Part shown: piece by piece, positions 45,415 to 54,647 of the stretch | Layout of the letters: every line of letters starts with the position of its first letter | Numbering within the stretch: the first letter of the stretch is position 1 | From: G965247265 sp965247265 | GTDB lineage: Bacteria; Pseudomonadota; Gammaproteobacteria; UBA4575 | Length of the DNA stretch: 64,000 bases | Assembly: GCA_965247265.1 (NCBI GenBank) | Contig: OZ252002.1 | Coordinates: 1-64,000 of the forward strand | Direction of reading: 5' to 3' | Position numbers and translations under genes: made by a program | Notes under the pieces: generated by a model | What the model saw: the letters and a program-made list of their open reading frames with translations, nothing else | Told to the model about the DNA's origin: nothing | Database searches by the model: none

Positions 45415-46731
45415 GTGTCTAAAGATTCACCATTCCAACTCGATTTGTTGCGTCAAGCAATGCCGTACATATATGCGCATCGTGGAAAAACATTTGTGAT
45501 TTATGTGGATGACAAACTTCTAACAAAATCTAGTATTTCATCACTAATTCACGATTTAGCACTGGTACATATCTTAGGAGTAAAACTTGTACTTGTTTTA
45601 GGCCTTCGCACTTTAATTGATAAAAAAATTGGTGCAAAAAATTCGAGTGTATTTCATGATCACATGCGTATTACGGACCGAAACTGCATTGAAACCATCA
45701 CCGAAGTAGCAGGCAGTTTAAAAGCAAATATTGAAGCCCAATTCTCAATCGGACTCGTGAATACCCCTATGTCAGGTCTGAAACTAAACACGGTGTCAGG
45801 AAATTTTGTCCGAGCTAAGCCCGTTGGAGTTCGTGGCGGCATAGACCATCAATTTACGGGGGAAGTCCGCAGTATTGCTACGGGTGAAATTCAACGTCAA
45901 CTAGATTCCGATAATATTGTACTTCTAACACCAATGGGTTACTCCAAAACAGGCGATATTTTTAATCTTTCTGGTATCGATGTTGCGATGCATGCAGCAT
46001 ACACATTGAAAAGTGAAAAATTAATATTTTTACTAGACAAATTCAATCTGCAGAATAGAAAAAAACAAAGCGATAATCACTACAATGTTCATGATGCGCG
46101 TGAACTCGTTAAAAAATTACCTAAAAGTAAAGAGCTAATTAAACGGTACTTAAATATTGCTATTCAAGCATGCTTAGAGAATGTCAAACGCGTACACTTA
46201 ATAGATGCATCAATTTCTGGCGCGCTGCTAGAAGAACTTTATACGTTAGAAGGCGTGGCCACTTTAATTACTGCTGAAACATACGATGAGATTCAACCTG
46301 CAACAATTAATGATGTGGGTGGAATTTTAGGGCTAATACAACCTTTAATTGACAAGGGCGCATTAGTTGATCGTTCTCGAGAGCAGCTGGAGCTTGAGAT
46401 TGAGAACTTTGGAATTATCAAACGAGACGGAATGGTATTGGCATGTGGGGCATTACACACTTTCCCTGATGATAATTCTGCAGAAATTGCATGTTTGGCT
46501 GTACATCCTAATTATCAATCTGATGGCCGCGGCAGCAAAATATTGGAACATTTAGAGCAAGAAGCATATCAAGCAGGACTCACAAATATATTTTTGCTTA
46601 CAACACAGACTGCGCATTGGTTTCAGGAACACGGGTTCAAGGCAATACAGCTTGATAAGCTGCCTGTTAAAAAGCAAGCTCTCTATAACTATAAACGTAA
46701 TTCAAAAGTTTACTTGAAATCTTTAAATTGA
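45415..46731 (+). CDS. argA: N-acetylglutamate synthase
   Basis: ArgA acetylates glutamate as the first, arginine-inhibited step of arginine synthesis. The 438-residue protein has an N-terminal amino-acid-kinase-like domain (GKTFVIYVDDKLL, LVLVLGLRTLIDKKI, VLLTPMGYSKTGDIFNLSG) that binds arginine, and a C-terminal GNAT acetyltransferase domain from about residue 290 (EIACLAVHPNYQSDGRGSKI, FQEHGFKAI). GTG start. The stop overlaps the TTG of the next small gene (TTGA). Confidence 0.95.
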   Translation: MSKDSPFQLDLLRQAMPYIYAHRGKTFVIYVDDKLLTKSSISSLIHDLALVHILGVKLVLVLGLRTLIDKKIGAKNSSVFHDHMRITDRNCIETITEVAGSLKANIEAQFSIGLVNTPMSGLKLNTVSGNFVRAKPVGVRGGIDHQFTGEVRSIATGEIQRQLDSDNIVLLTPMGYSKTGDIFNLSGIDVAMHAAYTLKSEKLIFLLDKFNLQNRKKQSDNHYNVHDARELVKKLPKSKELIKRYLNIAIQACLENVKRVHLIDASISGALLEELYTLEGVATLITAETYDEIQPATINDVGGILGLIQPLIDKGALVDRSREQLELEIENFGIIKRDGMVLACGALHTFPDDNSAEIACLAVHPNYQSDGRGSKILEHLEQEAYQAGLTNIFLLTTQTAHWFQEHGFKAIQLDKLPVKKQALYNYKRNSKVYLKSLN

Positions 46732-46964
46732 CTAAGTTACGAACTATTCTATTAGATCCAAAAATCTGGTTGGTTGTTTGTCTTACGTTAGGCCTCGCCC
46801 CATTTACACCTGAACCTCATGTTTGGGAAAAACTAAAATGGATCGCAAGCGGTGCAAATGGTATGCGAGCAATCGACTGGTTTGATTTGTTCTTACATGG
46901 AACGCCGTGGGTTTTATTGGTCTACTCCGTGATAAATAAATTTAAAGATAAAAATTCTGGTTAG
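46728..46964 (+). CDS. Conserved small membrane protein
   Basis: The 78-residue protein has an N-terminal hydrophobic helix (IWLVVCLTLGLAPF), the conserved-looking segment PEPHVWEKLKWIASGA and DWFDLFLHGTPWVLLVYSV with a second helix. I recall similar small proteins in many gammaproteobacteria, sometimes labelled RND transporter without good basis. Start TTG overlaps the argA stop, so translation is probably coupled. Function unknown. Confidence 0.7.
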   Translation: MTKLRTILLDPKIWLVVCLTLGLAPFTPEPHVWEKLKWIASGANGMRAIDWFDLFLHGTPWVLLVYSVINKFKDKNSG

Positions 46965-46986
46965 TAAATTTAATTTTAACTAAAGC

Positions 46987-47313
46987 ATGTCACTCACTCA
47001 TACACTGAGAATAACCGCAATATTATTAATTTTAGCTACGGTTTTTCATTACCACTTGTACGATCAATTACTGATAAAAACTATTGTAGTCGCGCACATT
47101 ATATTATTATTAAGTATTTTCAGTGACAAACAGAAACAAAGAATTTCTGTGATATCTATTGGGCTTGCAGCGGTAGTCCCAATAGGTTCATGGAAAGAAT
47201 TTGAGGCTGGAGATTCTACTTTGGGAATTTTGGTATTTAATCTAATTATTTTTTCTTATGTTGCATTAGTTTCCTTTCAAACAATAATAAAACTGCGCTC
47301 AAAAAGTGGCTAA
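46987..47313 (+). CDS. Small four-helix membrane protein, unknown
   Basis: The 108-residue protein is almost wholly hydrophobic with about four helices (ITAILLILATVFHYH, VVAHIILLLSIFS, VISIGLAAVVPIG, LGILVFNLIIFSYVALV). No family recognised. It follows the previous small gene after 22 bp and may belong to the argA transcript. The 167 bp that follow show nothing recognisable. Confidence 0.62.
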   Translation: MSLTHTLRITAILLILATVFHYHLYDQLLIKTIVVAHIILLLSIFSDKQKQRISVISIGLAAVVPIGSWKEFEAGDSTLGILVFNLIIFSYVALVSFQTIIKLRSKSG

Positions 47314-47480
47314 AATCGCTCTTACCTGCTCTTCTTTCCCAGCAGCCTGTTTCTTTACGAAAATATTAAACGGAAATTGTGGTACGGATCATCACCATAT
47401 TTAGACAATCTGTAAAACATACTATTCACATAGTTGATAAAGACTGAAAAATTCTTTTCTTTTATTATTAGCGTAATATC

Positions 47481-47834
47481 ATGAAACAGCGTGCACTATA
47501 TGTGCTTTTATTGTCAGCAATTTTATTATTTGCTATTAACCGCGCAGCAGCTTTATTTCATAAACTCACTGCTGATTCGAAAGAGGTTGTCATCTACACC
47601 ACAGAATGGTGCCCATATTGTAATAGCCTGAGAATTCACTTAAGCAATCACGCTGTCCCTTACATTGAGCATGATGTCGAAAAATCTATAGCTGGCGTAA
47701 CAGGGTTCTGGGCATTACGCGCGCGAGGTGTCCCAGTTTCCGTCGTCGGACCAGACGTAATTTATGGCTACAATATCGAAAAAATTAATCTGTCTCTAGA
47801 AAATATTGGGTTTAATGGAACCCTATTTAATTAA
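47481..47834 (+). CDS. Membrane-anchored glutaredoxin
   Basis: The 117-residue protein has a basic start (MKQR), one hydrophobic helix (ALYVLLLSAILLFAIN), and then a glutaredoxin domain with the CPYC active site in YTTEWCPYCNSLRIHL and the cis-proline segment ARGVPVSVVG. The charge pattern predicts that the domain faces the periplasm, where a glutathione-type redox protein is unusual; alternatively the helix is a cleaved signal. It may handle disulfides of envelope proteins. It stands alone, 47 bp before the lemA remnant. Confidence 0.85.
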   Translation: MKQRALYVLLLSAILLFAINRAAALFHKLTADSKEVVIYTTEWCPYCNSLRIHLSNHAVPYIEHDVEKSIAGVTGFWALRARGVPVSVVGPDVIYGYNIEKINLSLENIGFNGTLFN

Positions 47835-47880
47835 ATTATAATCCAAACAATTTACCAATTTTATATATCAAAATAAACAC

Positions 47881-48397
47881 ATGGAAACATATCTATATAT
47901 TGCCATCCTAATAGCAATTTTTATTTGGGCACTCGTGATATACAACAATCTGGTTCATGATAAGAACACCACTTTAGCTGCTTGGAGTGATATAGATGTA
48001 CAACTAAAACGTCGTCATGACCTTATCCCTAAGCTTATCGACGCTGTAAAACAATATGCTGATTTTGAAAGCAACCTACTTCAGTCTGTCACAGAATTGA
48101 GGTCTCAAGCTAAATCCATTGAAAAAATAATGGAACGAGAAAAATCGAACATGAACTAGAAACCAAAATTCATCATTTAATAGCTATTGCAGAAGACTAT
48201 CCTGAACTTAAAGCGAACCAAAACTTTATTGAATTACAGAAAGACATATTGGATGCAGAGAATGATATTCAATACGTACGACGTTATTACAATGGGCAGT
48301 TCGTATAATTAACACAAGGATTGATTCTTTCCCAGATTTATTAGTTGCAAAATTGTTTAAGTACACTTACCACGAATATTTTCAATTAGATGAGTAA
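47881..48397 (+). pseudogene. lemA: Decayed lemA gene
   Basis: Three frames together encode a LemA-type protein with an N-terminal membrane helix. The first frame has the anchor (YIAILIAIFIWALVIYNNLV) and WSDIDVQLKRRHDLIPKLID. After about 48140 the frame slips, apparently by loss of one A in an A run, to give LIAIAEDYPELKANQNFIEL and DIQYVRRYYNG. Near 48298 a second one-base loss leads to the frame NTRIDSFPDLLVAKLFKYTY, ending at TAA 48395-48397. Every conserved LemA block is present in order, so this is one gene broken by two small deletions. The unshifted product stops at 48159. The end overlaps the DUF2207 gene start by 8 bp, the usual operon arrangement. Confidence 0.88.
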
Positions 48398-50300
48398 TAA
48401 AAATTCAATTTTAGAAATAATTAAAGCTCCTCTAGCAATGCTTGCAATTTTTTTACTGAAAAGTAATTGCGCCTTCGCACGAGAGGAAATATTATCTTTT
48501 ATTAGCCATATCCATATTTATGAAGACTCGAATATCGCTATCACAGAAGATATTGCAGTACAGGCAGAACACAATAAAATTAAAAGAGGTATTTACCGTG
48601 ATTTTCCAACCAACTATCAAGGGTTATTAGGAAATAAAATTAAAGTAGACTTTGAAATTGTAGAAGTTTTAAAAAATGGAACGAAAGAGCCTTTCCACAC
48701 AAAAACATTAAACAATGGCATTCGAATCTATATTGGAAATAAGAGTAAATATGATTCAAGGGGCAAGCACATATATACCATTAAGTACAAAACAACTCAG
48801 CAATTAGGCTTTTTTACTAAACATGATGAACTCTATTGGAATGTAACCGGCAATGGTTGGGAATTTCCGATTCTAGAAGCTAAAGCCAATGTGTACTTAC
48901 CAAAGTCTATCTCTGTGAATGATGTCAGACTTGAAGCATTTACAGGCAGAATAGGTAGTACAAACATTGACTATATGAGCGAAATAAGTCCATCAGGCAA
49001 CTTTATATATCAAACAACGAAGCCTCTTTTAAGTAATGAAGGTTTAACAATCGTTGTCGCCTGGCCAAAAGGATTAATTACCGAACCAGATTTAACGTAA
49101 AAACTAAAATGGTGGATAAACGCAAATCTTCAAAACCATTACAGTATTTTAGGGTTTGTATGTTTATTGATATTTTACCTCATTACTTGGTCACGCTTAG
49201 GTAAAGATCCAAAAAAGGTGTTATTGTGCCGCGCTATCACCCACCAAGTGGCTTCACGCCAAGTGCACTTCGATACATTTATGAAATGGGGCATGACAAA
49301 AAAGCCTTTTCCGCTGCCATCATTAATCTTGCGGTAATGGGGTATAATAAAATTAGTGAGGGAGGCACTAATTACGAACTACACAAACTAAAAAACGCCG
49401 GAATAAAATTACCTGCAGGAGAACATGCCGTTTTATCCAACTTATTTGATGGCCATAATACAAAGCTACTGCTAAAAAACAAAACCATGAAGTGATTTCT
49501 TCTGCATTAAGTGAACACAAGAAAGCATTAAATCAGGGATTTGGTAACAGTTACTTTATTAATAATTGGCGTATGCTTATAGTTGGAATTGTCATCACAC
49601 TCTTCTTAACACTGTCTATTTTTTTCTCCATCCCTAATTCGAATAATAAATCTTCAGCCCTCTTTCTTATCTTTTAGTTATCTATTTGGACACCCGTAAC
49701 AGCAGGATTAGTATATGGTTGCTATAAAGCATTTCGAAGAAAGCTTTCAGGCGAAAAAGCCAGTGACCTTGGTATGCTAATTTTATTCTCAGGCGCATGG
49801 TCTGCAGGCGAGATTGGCGCGCTTATCGCATTAGGCGCTTTAATTGGCATTGCTAATGGCGCGTTATTAGTATTGTTAATTATAGTGAACATAATATTTT
49901 ATTTTTTGCTTAAAAAGCCAACATTAAAAGGTAGAAAACTATTAGACAAAGCCGAAGGCTTTAAACAATACTTGAAAGTAGCAGAACAGGAAGAATTAAA
50001 TCTAAAATACCCTCCTAGAAAGACACCAAACTATTTGAAACCTACCTCCCCTTTGCGCTTGCACTTGAAGTTGAAAATGAGTGGGGCGAACAATTTTCTA
50101 AAGTGTTTAGTACCAGCGAAACATCTAGCGATTATCACCCAACATGGTATAAAGGAAGTAATTGGAATTCCAGCAACATGTCATCCTTTACGAATACTAT
50201 CGGTAATTCACTAAGTACTGCCATTACCTCCTCTTCAACCGCACCAGGTTCATCCTCTGGAAGCAGTAGCTTTGGCGGTGGAGGCGGTGGTGGCTGGTAA
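48390..50300 (+). pseudogene. Decayed DUF2207 membrane protein gene
   Basis: Full-length DUF2207 proteins have a signal peptide, a beta-rich exported domain, helices and a Gly/Ser-rich end. All parts are visible but scattered. 48390-49097 encodes the exported domain (EDIAVQAEHNKIKRGIYRDF, ELYWNVTGNGWEFPI). An in-frame TAA (49098-49100) interrupts it. Near 49214 an A-run loss shifts the frame to VPRYHPPSGFTPSALRYI. Another shift near 49485 leads to EVISSALSEHKKALNQGFG, a TAG interrupts at 49675-49677, and the frame goes on to DKAEGFKQYLKVAEQEELN. A last shift near 50045 leads to EVENEWGEQFSKVF and the glycine-rich end (SSFGGGGGGGW). Three frameshifts and two nonsense codons make it a pseudogene. 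Confidence 0.9.
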
Positions 50301-50327
50301 AATTTTGTTTGCCAGCTCTAATTATTC

Positions 50328-51305
50328 ATGACTCCAGATAGCCGACGAACTCAATTAGAAAAATGGATTGGGGATACATTAGGTGTATCAATTTTTTCTC
50401 TTGATTCAGTATCAGGTGATGCAAGTTTTCGTCGCTACTATCGTTTTAAATCTGACACATTTCAATATATAGCAGTTGATGCTCCGCCTGAAAAAGAAAA
50501 TAACAAATCATTTATGAATGTTACTCATCTATTGGAGTCAGAAGGGCTCCCTGTCCCACACATTTATTTCAGCTCATTAGATTTTGGATTTTTCTTATTA
50601 GATGATTTTGGTGATACGTTACTTCTAAATACATTGAATAACGATAATGCAGAAGGACATTATAAAAATGCCCTAGATGCTTTGTTAATTATTCAACAAA
50701 CGCCCTACGAAAGTCTTCCCACCTATAATAAATCACTGCTTCTAGCAGAAATGGAATTATTTAGGGAATGGTTTCTACAAAAGCATCTTTCAATTTCACT
50801 CTCTGAAAACGAACAAACTATATTAATTCAAATTTTTGCAAGTTTGGTGGAAAATGCGTTGAATCAACCGCAAGTGTTTGTGCACCGCGATTATCATTCA
50901 CGCAATTTAATGAAAATTGACAATCGATTCCCTGGCATTATTGATTATCAGGATGCTGTGCGTGGCGCAATTACGTATGACTTAGTTTCACTTTTGCGTG
51001 ACTGCTATATTCAATGGCCTCAACAGCACGTTGAATCTTGGGCACTCTCGTACCGAGATCAAATTGTTGATAAAAATGTTATTGAAAATATTGACGATCA
51101 TATTTTTTTAAAGTGGTTTGACTTAATGGGAATACAGCGGCATTTAAAAGCGGTTGGTATTTTCACGCGTTTAAACATTCGTGATAATAAACCTAACTAC
51201 TTGCATGACATTCCGCGCACTTTAGAATACATTAAAATGGTTGCACCCAAATACCTAGAAACAGAAAAACTTGCAAAGTTAATTCAAGATAAGGTTGTTT
51301 TGTAA
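50328..51305 (+). CDS. amgK: N-acetylmuramate/N-acetylglucosamine kinase (AmgK)
   Basis: AmgK phosphorylates N-acetylmuramate at C1 in the cell-wall recycling route that bypasses de novo UDP-MurNAc synthesis. The 325-residue aminoglycoside-phosphotransferase-fold protein shows SGDASFRRYYRF, FLLLDDFGDTLL, the catalytic loop FVHRDYHSRNLMKI and GIIDYQDAVRGAITYDLVSL. Assignment relies on this pattern plus the adjacent murU gene, which starts 4 bp after the stop. Starts 27 bp after the decayed DUF2207 gene. Confidence 0.9.
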   Translation: MTPDSRRTQLEKWIGDTLGVSIFSLDSVSGDASFRRYYRFKSDTFQYIAVDAPPEKENNKSFMNVTHLLESEGLPVPHIYFSSLDFGFFLLDDFGDTLLLNTLNNDNAEGHYKNALDALLIIQQTPYESLPTYNKSLLLAEMELFREWFLQKHLSISLSENEQTILIQIFASLVENALNQPQVFVHRDYHSRNLMKIDNRFPGIIDYQDAVRGAITYDLVSLLRDCYIQWPQQHVESWALSYRDQIVDKNVIENIDDHIFLKWFDLMGIQRHLKAVGIFTRLNIRDNKPNYLHDIPRTLEYIKMVAPKYLETEKLAKLIQDKVVL

Positions 51306-51309
51306 CGAA

Positions 51310-51978
51310 ATGAAATGCATGTTACTTGCTGCAGGATTGGGTGAGCGTTTACGTCCACTTACAAATGATACACCTAAACCATTAATTCAAATCGCAGGAA
51401 AACCGCTCATCGCTCATCATTTAGAAAAATTAAAACACGCTGGAATTGCAGAAATTATTATTAACCTTTCCTGCCAAGGTAACAAAATTAAAAAATACTT
51501 AGGTAACGGTCAGAATTTTGGTTTAGATATTAGCTATTCAGATGAAGGAGATACACCATTAGATACGGCTGGAGGAATCATTCATGCCTTGCCATTATTA
51601 GGCAATGATCCGTTCTTAGTCATTAATAGCGACATTTGGTATGAACACACGCTTTCGTTCGCAAATTTGTCAGGTGATAAGCAGGCCCATTTAGTACTTA
51701 TCAACAACCCACCTCACAATCAAAGTGGCGATTTCGTATATGAGTTTGGGAAAGTGTTTAACAGTGGTGAAAATTTTCTTACATTTAGCGGTATTGGAAT
51801 ATATCGGCCTGAATTATTTAAAAATTTACCAAAAAAGAAATTGACACTTGCACCAATATTGCGCAACGCAATTGAAAATGAACTTGTAAGCGCCGAATAC
51901 TTTACAGGAATTTGGTTTGATATAGGTACGCCAGAACGGCTCAAACAAGCTGATGAATATGTTACTTCTCTTAAGTAA
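51310..51978 (+). CDS. murU: N-acetylmuramate 1-phosphate uridylyltransferase (MurU)
   Basis: MurU makes UDP-MurNAc from MurNAc-1-phosphate and UTP, completing recycling with AmgK. The 222-residue nucleotidyltransferase has MLLAAGLGERLRPLTNDTPK, the sugar-nucleotide loop with KPLI, DTAGGI, the metal aspartate in FLVINSDIWYE, and WFDIGTPERLKQADEY at the end. The ATG at 51310 keeps the conserved KCMLLAAG within five residues. It is convergent with the elyC-like gene, 8 bp apart. Confidence 0.93.
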   Translation: MKCMLLAAGLGERLRPLTNDTPKPLIQIAGKPLIAHHLEKLKHAGIAEIIINLSCQGNKIKKYLGNGQNFGLDISYSDEGDTPLDTAGGIIHALPLLGNDPFLVINSDIWYEHTLSFANLSGDKQAHLVLINNPPHNQSGDFVYEFGKVFNSGENFLTFSGIGIYRPELFKNLPKKKLTLAPILRNAIENELVSAEYFTGIWFDIGTPERLKQADEYVTSLK

Positions 51979-51986
51979 CAAATGTA

Positions 51987-52751
51987 TTAACTTTTAAAAT
52001 ACTGGTACCACAATCTTGCTAGAAACTCGCCCAGTGCAAGTCTAGTTTCCTCCAAAGCCTTCGCTTGAGGTAGGAATTCCATATTTTTAGATACAAGCCT
52101 GTTTGGCTTATAGATGACAGTAGGGGCAGGAGTTGGATCTAATCCAGATTTTCTGAAACTCCAAACTGCTCTTGGCATGTGATATGCGTGAGTCACTAGA
52201 ACAAAATTTGAAATTGAGTTTTTATTTAATAAATTTTTTGCAAGCTTTGCATTTTCTAATGTAGATTTACTTTTATCTTCCAGCCATTTTGCTTGCAAAC
52301 CAAAATCAGTCACAAGCACATTCTGCATTAAACTCGCTTCGGATTGTCTTTCATCATTTGGACTTCCACCAACTAAGATAATTGGTAGTTGATATATCTT
52401 TGCCAATCTTGCTGCATAACGCAAGCGCTCTAGAGATTCTGCGTTAACGGTATCTAAATTGTCATATTCTCTCGCAATCGATAATCGCCCACCGCCAAGT
52501 ACAACAATAGCTTGTGTGCCATCGGGTATATTTTTCAGTACGGGATAGTGATATTGCAGAGGATTAAGGAGCTTATTTGCAATAAATGGAGTGCTAGCAA
52601 AATATAAAACAACCGCGCCAAATAAAATACAAAATGCAGCAAATTTTGGAAGTCGGAATATCCACATCAACAAACCGAATGCAATAAAAATGAGTGGGCC
52701 ACTTGGCGGTAACACCAAATCTACAATCAATTTTACAACTGTATCAGTCAC
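51987..52751 (-). CDS. ElyC/SanA/YdcF family envelope protein
   Basis: The 254-residue protein has two N-terminal membrane helices (PLIFIAFGLLMWIFRLP and AAFCILFGAVVLYFAST) and a DUF218 domain: AIVVLGGG, ERLRYAARLAKIYQLPIILVGG, TLENAKLAKNLL, and LVTHAYHMPRAVWSFRKSG. E. coli ElyC acts in peptidoglycan or lipid-carrier metabolism in the envelope; this arrangement (two helices then DUF218) is that of ElyC rather than SanA. GTG start, 3 bp after lipA. Specific function is not established here. Confidence 0.85.
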   Translation of the reverse strand: MTDTVVKLIVDLVLPPSGPLIFIAFGLLMWIFRLPKFAAFCILFGAVVLYFASTPFIANKLLNPLQYHYPVLKNIPDGTQAIVVLGGGRLSIAREYDNLDTVNAESLERLRYAARLAKIYQLPIILVGGSPNDERQSEASLMQNVLVTDFGLQAKWLEDKSKSTLENAKLAKNLLNKNSISNFVLVTHAYHMPRAVWSFRKSGLDPTPAPTVIYKPNRLVSKNMEFLPQAKALEETRLALGEFLARLWYQYFKS

Positions 52752-52754
52752 GCT

Positions 52755-53717
52755 TTAAGTATAACCTAGTGCTTGTTTTGCTTGTATATCTGCATGATAA
52801 GAAGAACGCACCAAAGGACCACTGGCGATATGATCAAAGCCAAGCTCTTCTCCAAAATTTCGCAAGTCATTAAACTCACTGGGGTCAAGATATCGCTCCA
52901 CAGGCAAATGGTGCATGCTGGGTTGTAAATATTGGCCCAACGTAAGCATATTAACATCATGTGCCCGCAAATCTTTCATCACTTGCATCACTTCGTCTAT
53001 TTCTTCCCCCAACCCAAGCATTAAGCCTGATTTTGTAGGCACATGTAGAAAATTTTGTTTATGGTTTCTTAACAACATTAATGAATGTTCGTAGTCTGCA
53101 CCAGGTCTGACAAAAGAATATAGTCGGGGCACAGTCTCTAAATTGTGATTAAAAACATCGGATGGATTTTCGCTTAAAATTTGCATAGCTTTGTCTAACC
53201 TTCCACGAAAATCAGGCACTAATATCTCAATTTTAGTTTTCGTACACATTTTTCGAATTTCTCGAATACATTCAATAAAGTGACTTGCACCACCATCACG
53301 TAAGTCATCACGATCTACAGATGTAATTACAACGTAACTTAAATTTAAGTGTTTAATTGTATTTGCTAAATGTGCAGGTTCATTTTTATCAAGTGGCAAC
53401 GGTCTACCATGTGCAACATCACAAAATGAACATCGTCGCGTGCAAACATCGCCCATAATCATAAATGTTGCAGTGCCATTACTAAAACATTCTGTCAAAT
53501 TAGGGCAAGACGCTTCTTCACAAACCGTATGTAATTGTTGATTACGTAAAATACTTTTTAATTCTTTAACTTTTGAAGTAAAAGGCGCTTGCACACGTAT
53601 CCAACTTGGCTTAGGAATGCGTTTATTTATTTTTTCTACTCTTACTGGAATACGTGTAACTTTCTCAATACCGCGTTTTTTTATGCCCAGTTTTGAAATA
53701 TGTGTTTTATTGACCAT
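52755..53717 (-). CDS. lipA: Lipoyl synthase
   Basis: LipA is a radical SAM enzyme that inserts two sulfurs into protein-bound octanoyl groups. The 320-residue protein has both clusters: the auxiliary CEEASCPNLTEC (CX4CX5C) and the SAM-cluster CTRRCSFC (CX3CX2C), plus the C-terminal RSSYH that binds the auxiliary cluster. Its start overlaps lipB by 11 bp. It would activate the lipoate domains of 2-oxoacid dehydrogenases and the glycine cleavage H protein. Confidence 0.97.
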   Translation of the reverse strand: MVNKTHISKLGIKKRGIEKVTRIPVRVEKINKRIPKPSWIRVQAPFTSKVKELKSILRNQQLHTVCEEASCPNLTECFSNGTATFMIMGDVCTRRCSFCDVAHGRPLPLDKNEPAHLANTIKHLNLSYVVITSVDRDDLRDGGASHFIECIREIRKMCTKTKIEILVPDFRGRLDKAMQILSENPSDVFNHNLETVPRLYSFVRPGADYEHSLMLLRNHKQNFLHVPTKSGLMLGLGEEIDEVMQVMKDLRAHDVNMLTLGQYLQPSMHHLPVERYLDPSEFNDLRNFGEELGFDHIASGPLVRSSYHADIQAKQALGYT

Positions 53718-54348
53718 GATCAGTTACTTTATCTATTTTATAGTTGAGTTTTATGCAAAGCAGCTCAACTAATTCTTTTTGAATTTGTTGGCAATTTGTC
53801 TTAACTCCATGATCTTTCAACTGTGTGACTTTTAGCCCCGAAAATCCGCAGGGATTAATCAGTGAAAATGGATTTAAATCCATATCAACATTAAGTGCAA
53901 CGCCATGATAACTACAACCACTACGGACTCGCAAACCAAGTGACGCAATTTTGACACCCTCTATATATACACCATGAGCATCTGTGCATGATTCAGACGA
54001 AATACCATAGATATACAGTAATTCTATTACAGATTGCTCGATGCACTGCACCAGCTTCTTTACACCAATCGATTTGCGGTGCAAATCCACTAACAAATAG
54101 ATAATCGCTTGTCCTGGACCATGGTACGTAACCTCACCACCACGATCTGACTTAATTATGGAGATCTCTGATGCAGTATGTATATGCTGAATATCGGCAT
54201 TTGCACCTAATGTAAAAACCGGAGGATGTTGCACACACCAGAATTCATCAACTGCTTCTTGAGTTCGCTTATTTGTGAACTCCTGCATGCTTGTAAAGAC
54301 CGAACTATATTCTTGAGTTCCTAAATAATGAACTTGAAGATTACACAT
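53707..54348 (-). CDS. lipB: Octanoyl-[acyl-carrier-protein]:protein N-octanoyltransferase
   Basis: LipB moves octanoyl from acyl carrier protein to lipoyl domains, the step before LipA. The 213-residue protein has RGGEVTYHGPGQAIIYLLVDL and the catalytic cysteine and lysine region NPCGFSGLKVTQLKDHG. Its end overlaps lipA; ybeD lies 8 bp upstream. Order ybeD-lipB-lipA is as in E. coli. Confidence 0.96.
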   Translation of the reverse strand: MCNLQVHYLGTQEYSSVFTSMQEFTNKRTQEAVDEFWCVQHPPVFTLGANADIQHIHTASEISIIKSDRGGEVTYHGPGQAIIYLLVDLHRKSIGVKKLVQCIEQSVIELLYIYGISSESCTDAHGVYIEGVKIASLGLRVRSGCSYHGVALNVDMDLNPFSLINPCGFSGLKVTQLKDHGVKTNCQQIQKELVELLCIKLNYKIDKVTDHGQ

Positions 54349-54356
54349 TGAATTGA

Positions 54357-54620
54357 TTATAGTGCCATAATAACCCAGTCACTTGAAGATAATTCCATAT
54401 AAATCTCATCTAATTGCTCTTGACTGGTTGCATTAACGTAAACAGTTACACTGCAATAGTTCTTTTGTTTGCTTTCGACTTCTTTTATTTTAGTTTTATC
54501 AAATTCCTTTATGTGCCTTTTAAGTTTTTCAACAACAGCTTGATGAAATCCATGATGATTTTTCCCAAATATTTTTATCGGGAACTCACAAGGAAACGTT
54601 AATAGTGACTCATCTGACAT
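54357..54620 (-). CDS. ybeD: YbeD/DUF493 family protein
   Basis: The 87-residue protein matches the small ACT-like YbeD family: LLTFPCEFPIKIFGKNHHGF at the start and YVNATSQEQLDEIYMELSSS near the end, with the closing VIMAL. YbeD is conserved between dacA and lipB in gammaproteobacteria; its biochemical role is not settled, a regulatory fold has been proposed. Here dat is interposed upstream. Confidence 0.92.
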   Translation of the reverse strand: MSDESLLTFPCEFPIKIFGKNHHGFHQAVVEKLKRHIKEFDKTKIKEVESKQKNYCSVTVYVNATSQEQLDEIYMELSSSDWVIMAL

Positions 54621-54647
54621 GTCTACAGAGTTGACAGCGAATTAATT

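Noticed and set aside
48390..50300. Five separate small genes with their own starts
   Set aside because: The pieces align in order with one DUF2207 protein; the internal starts are artefacts of frameshifts.
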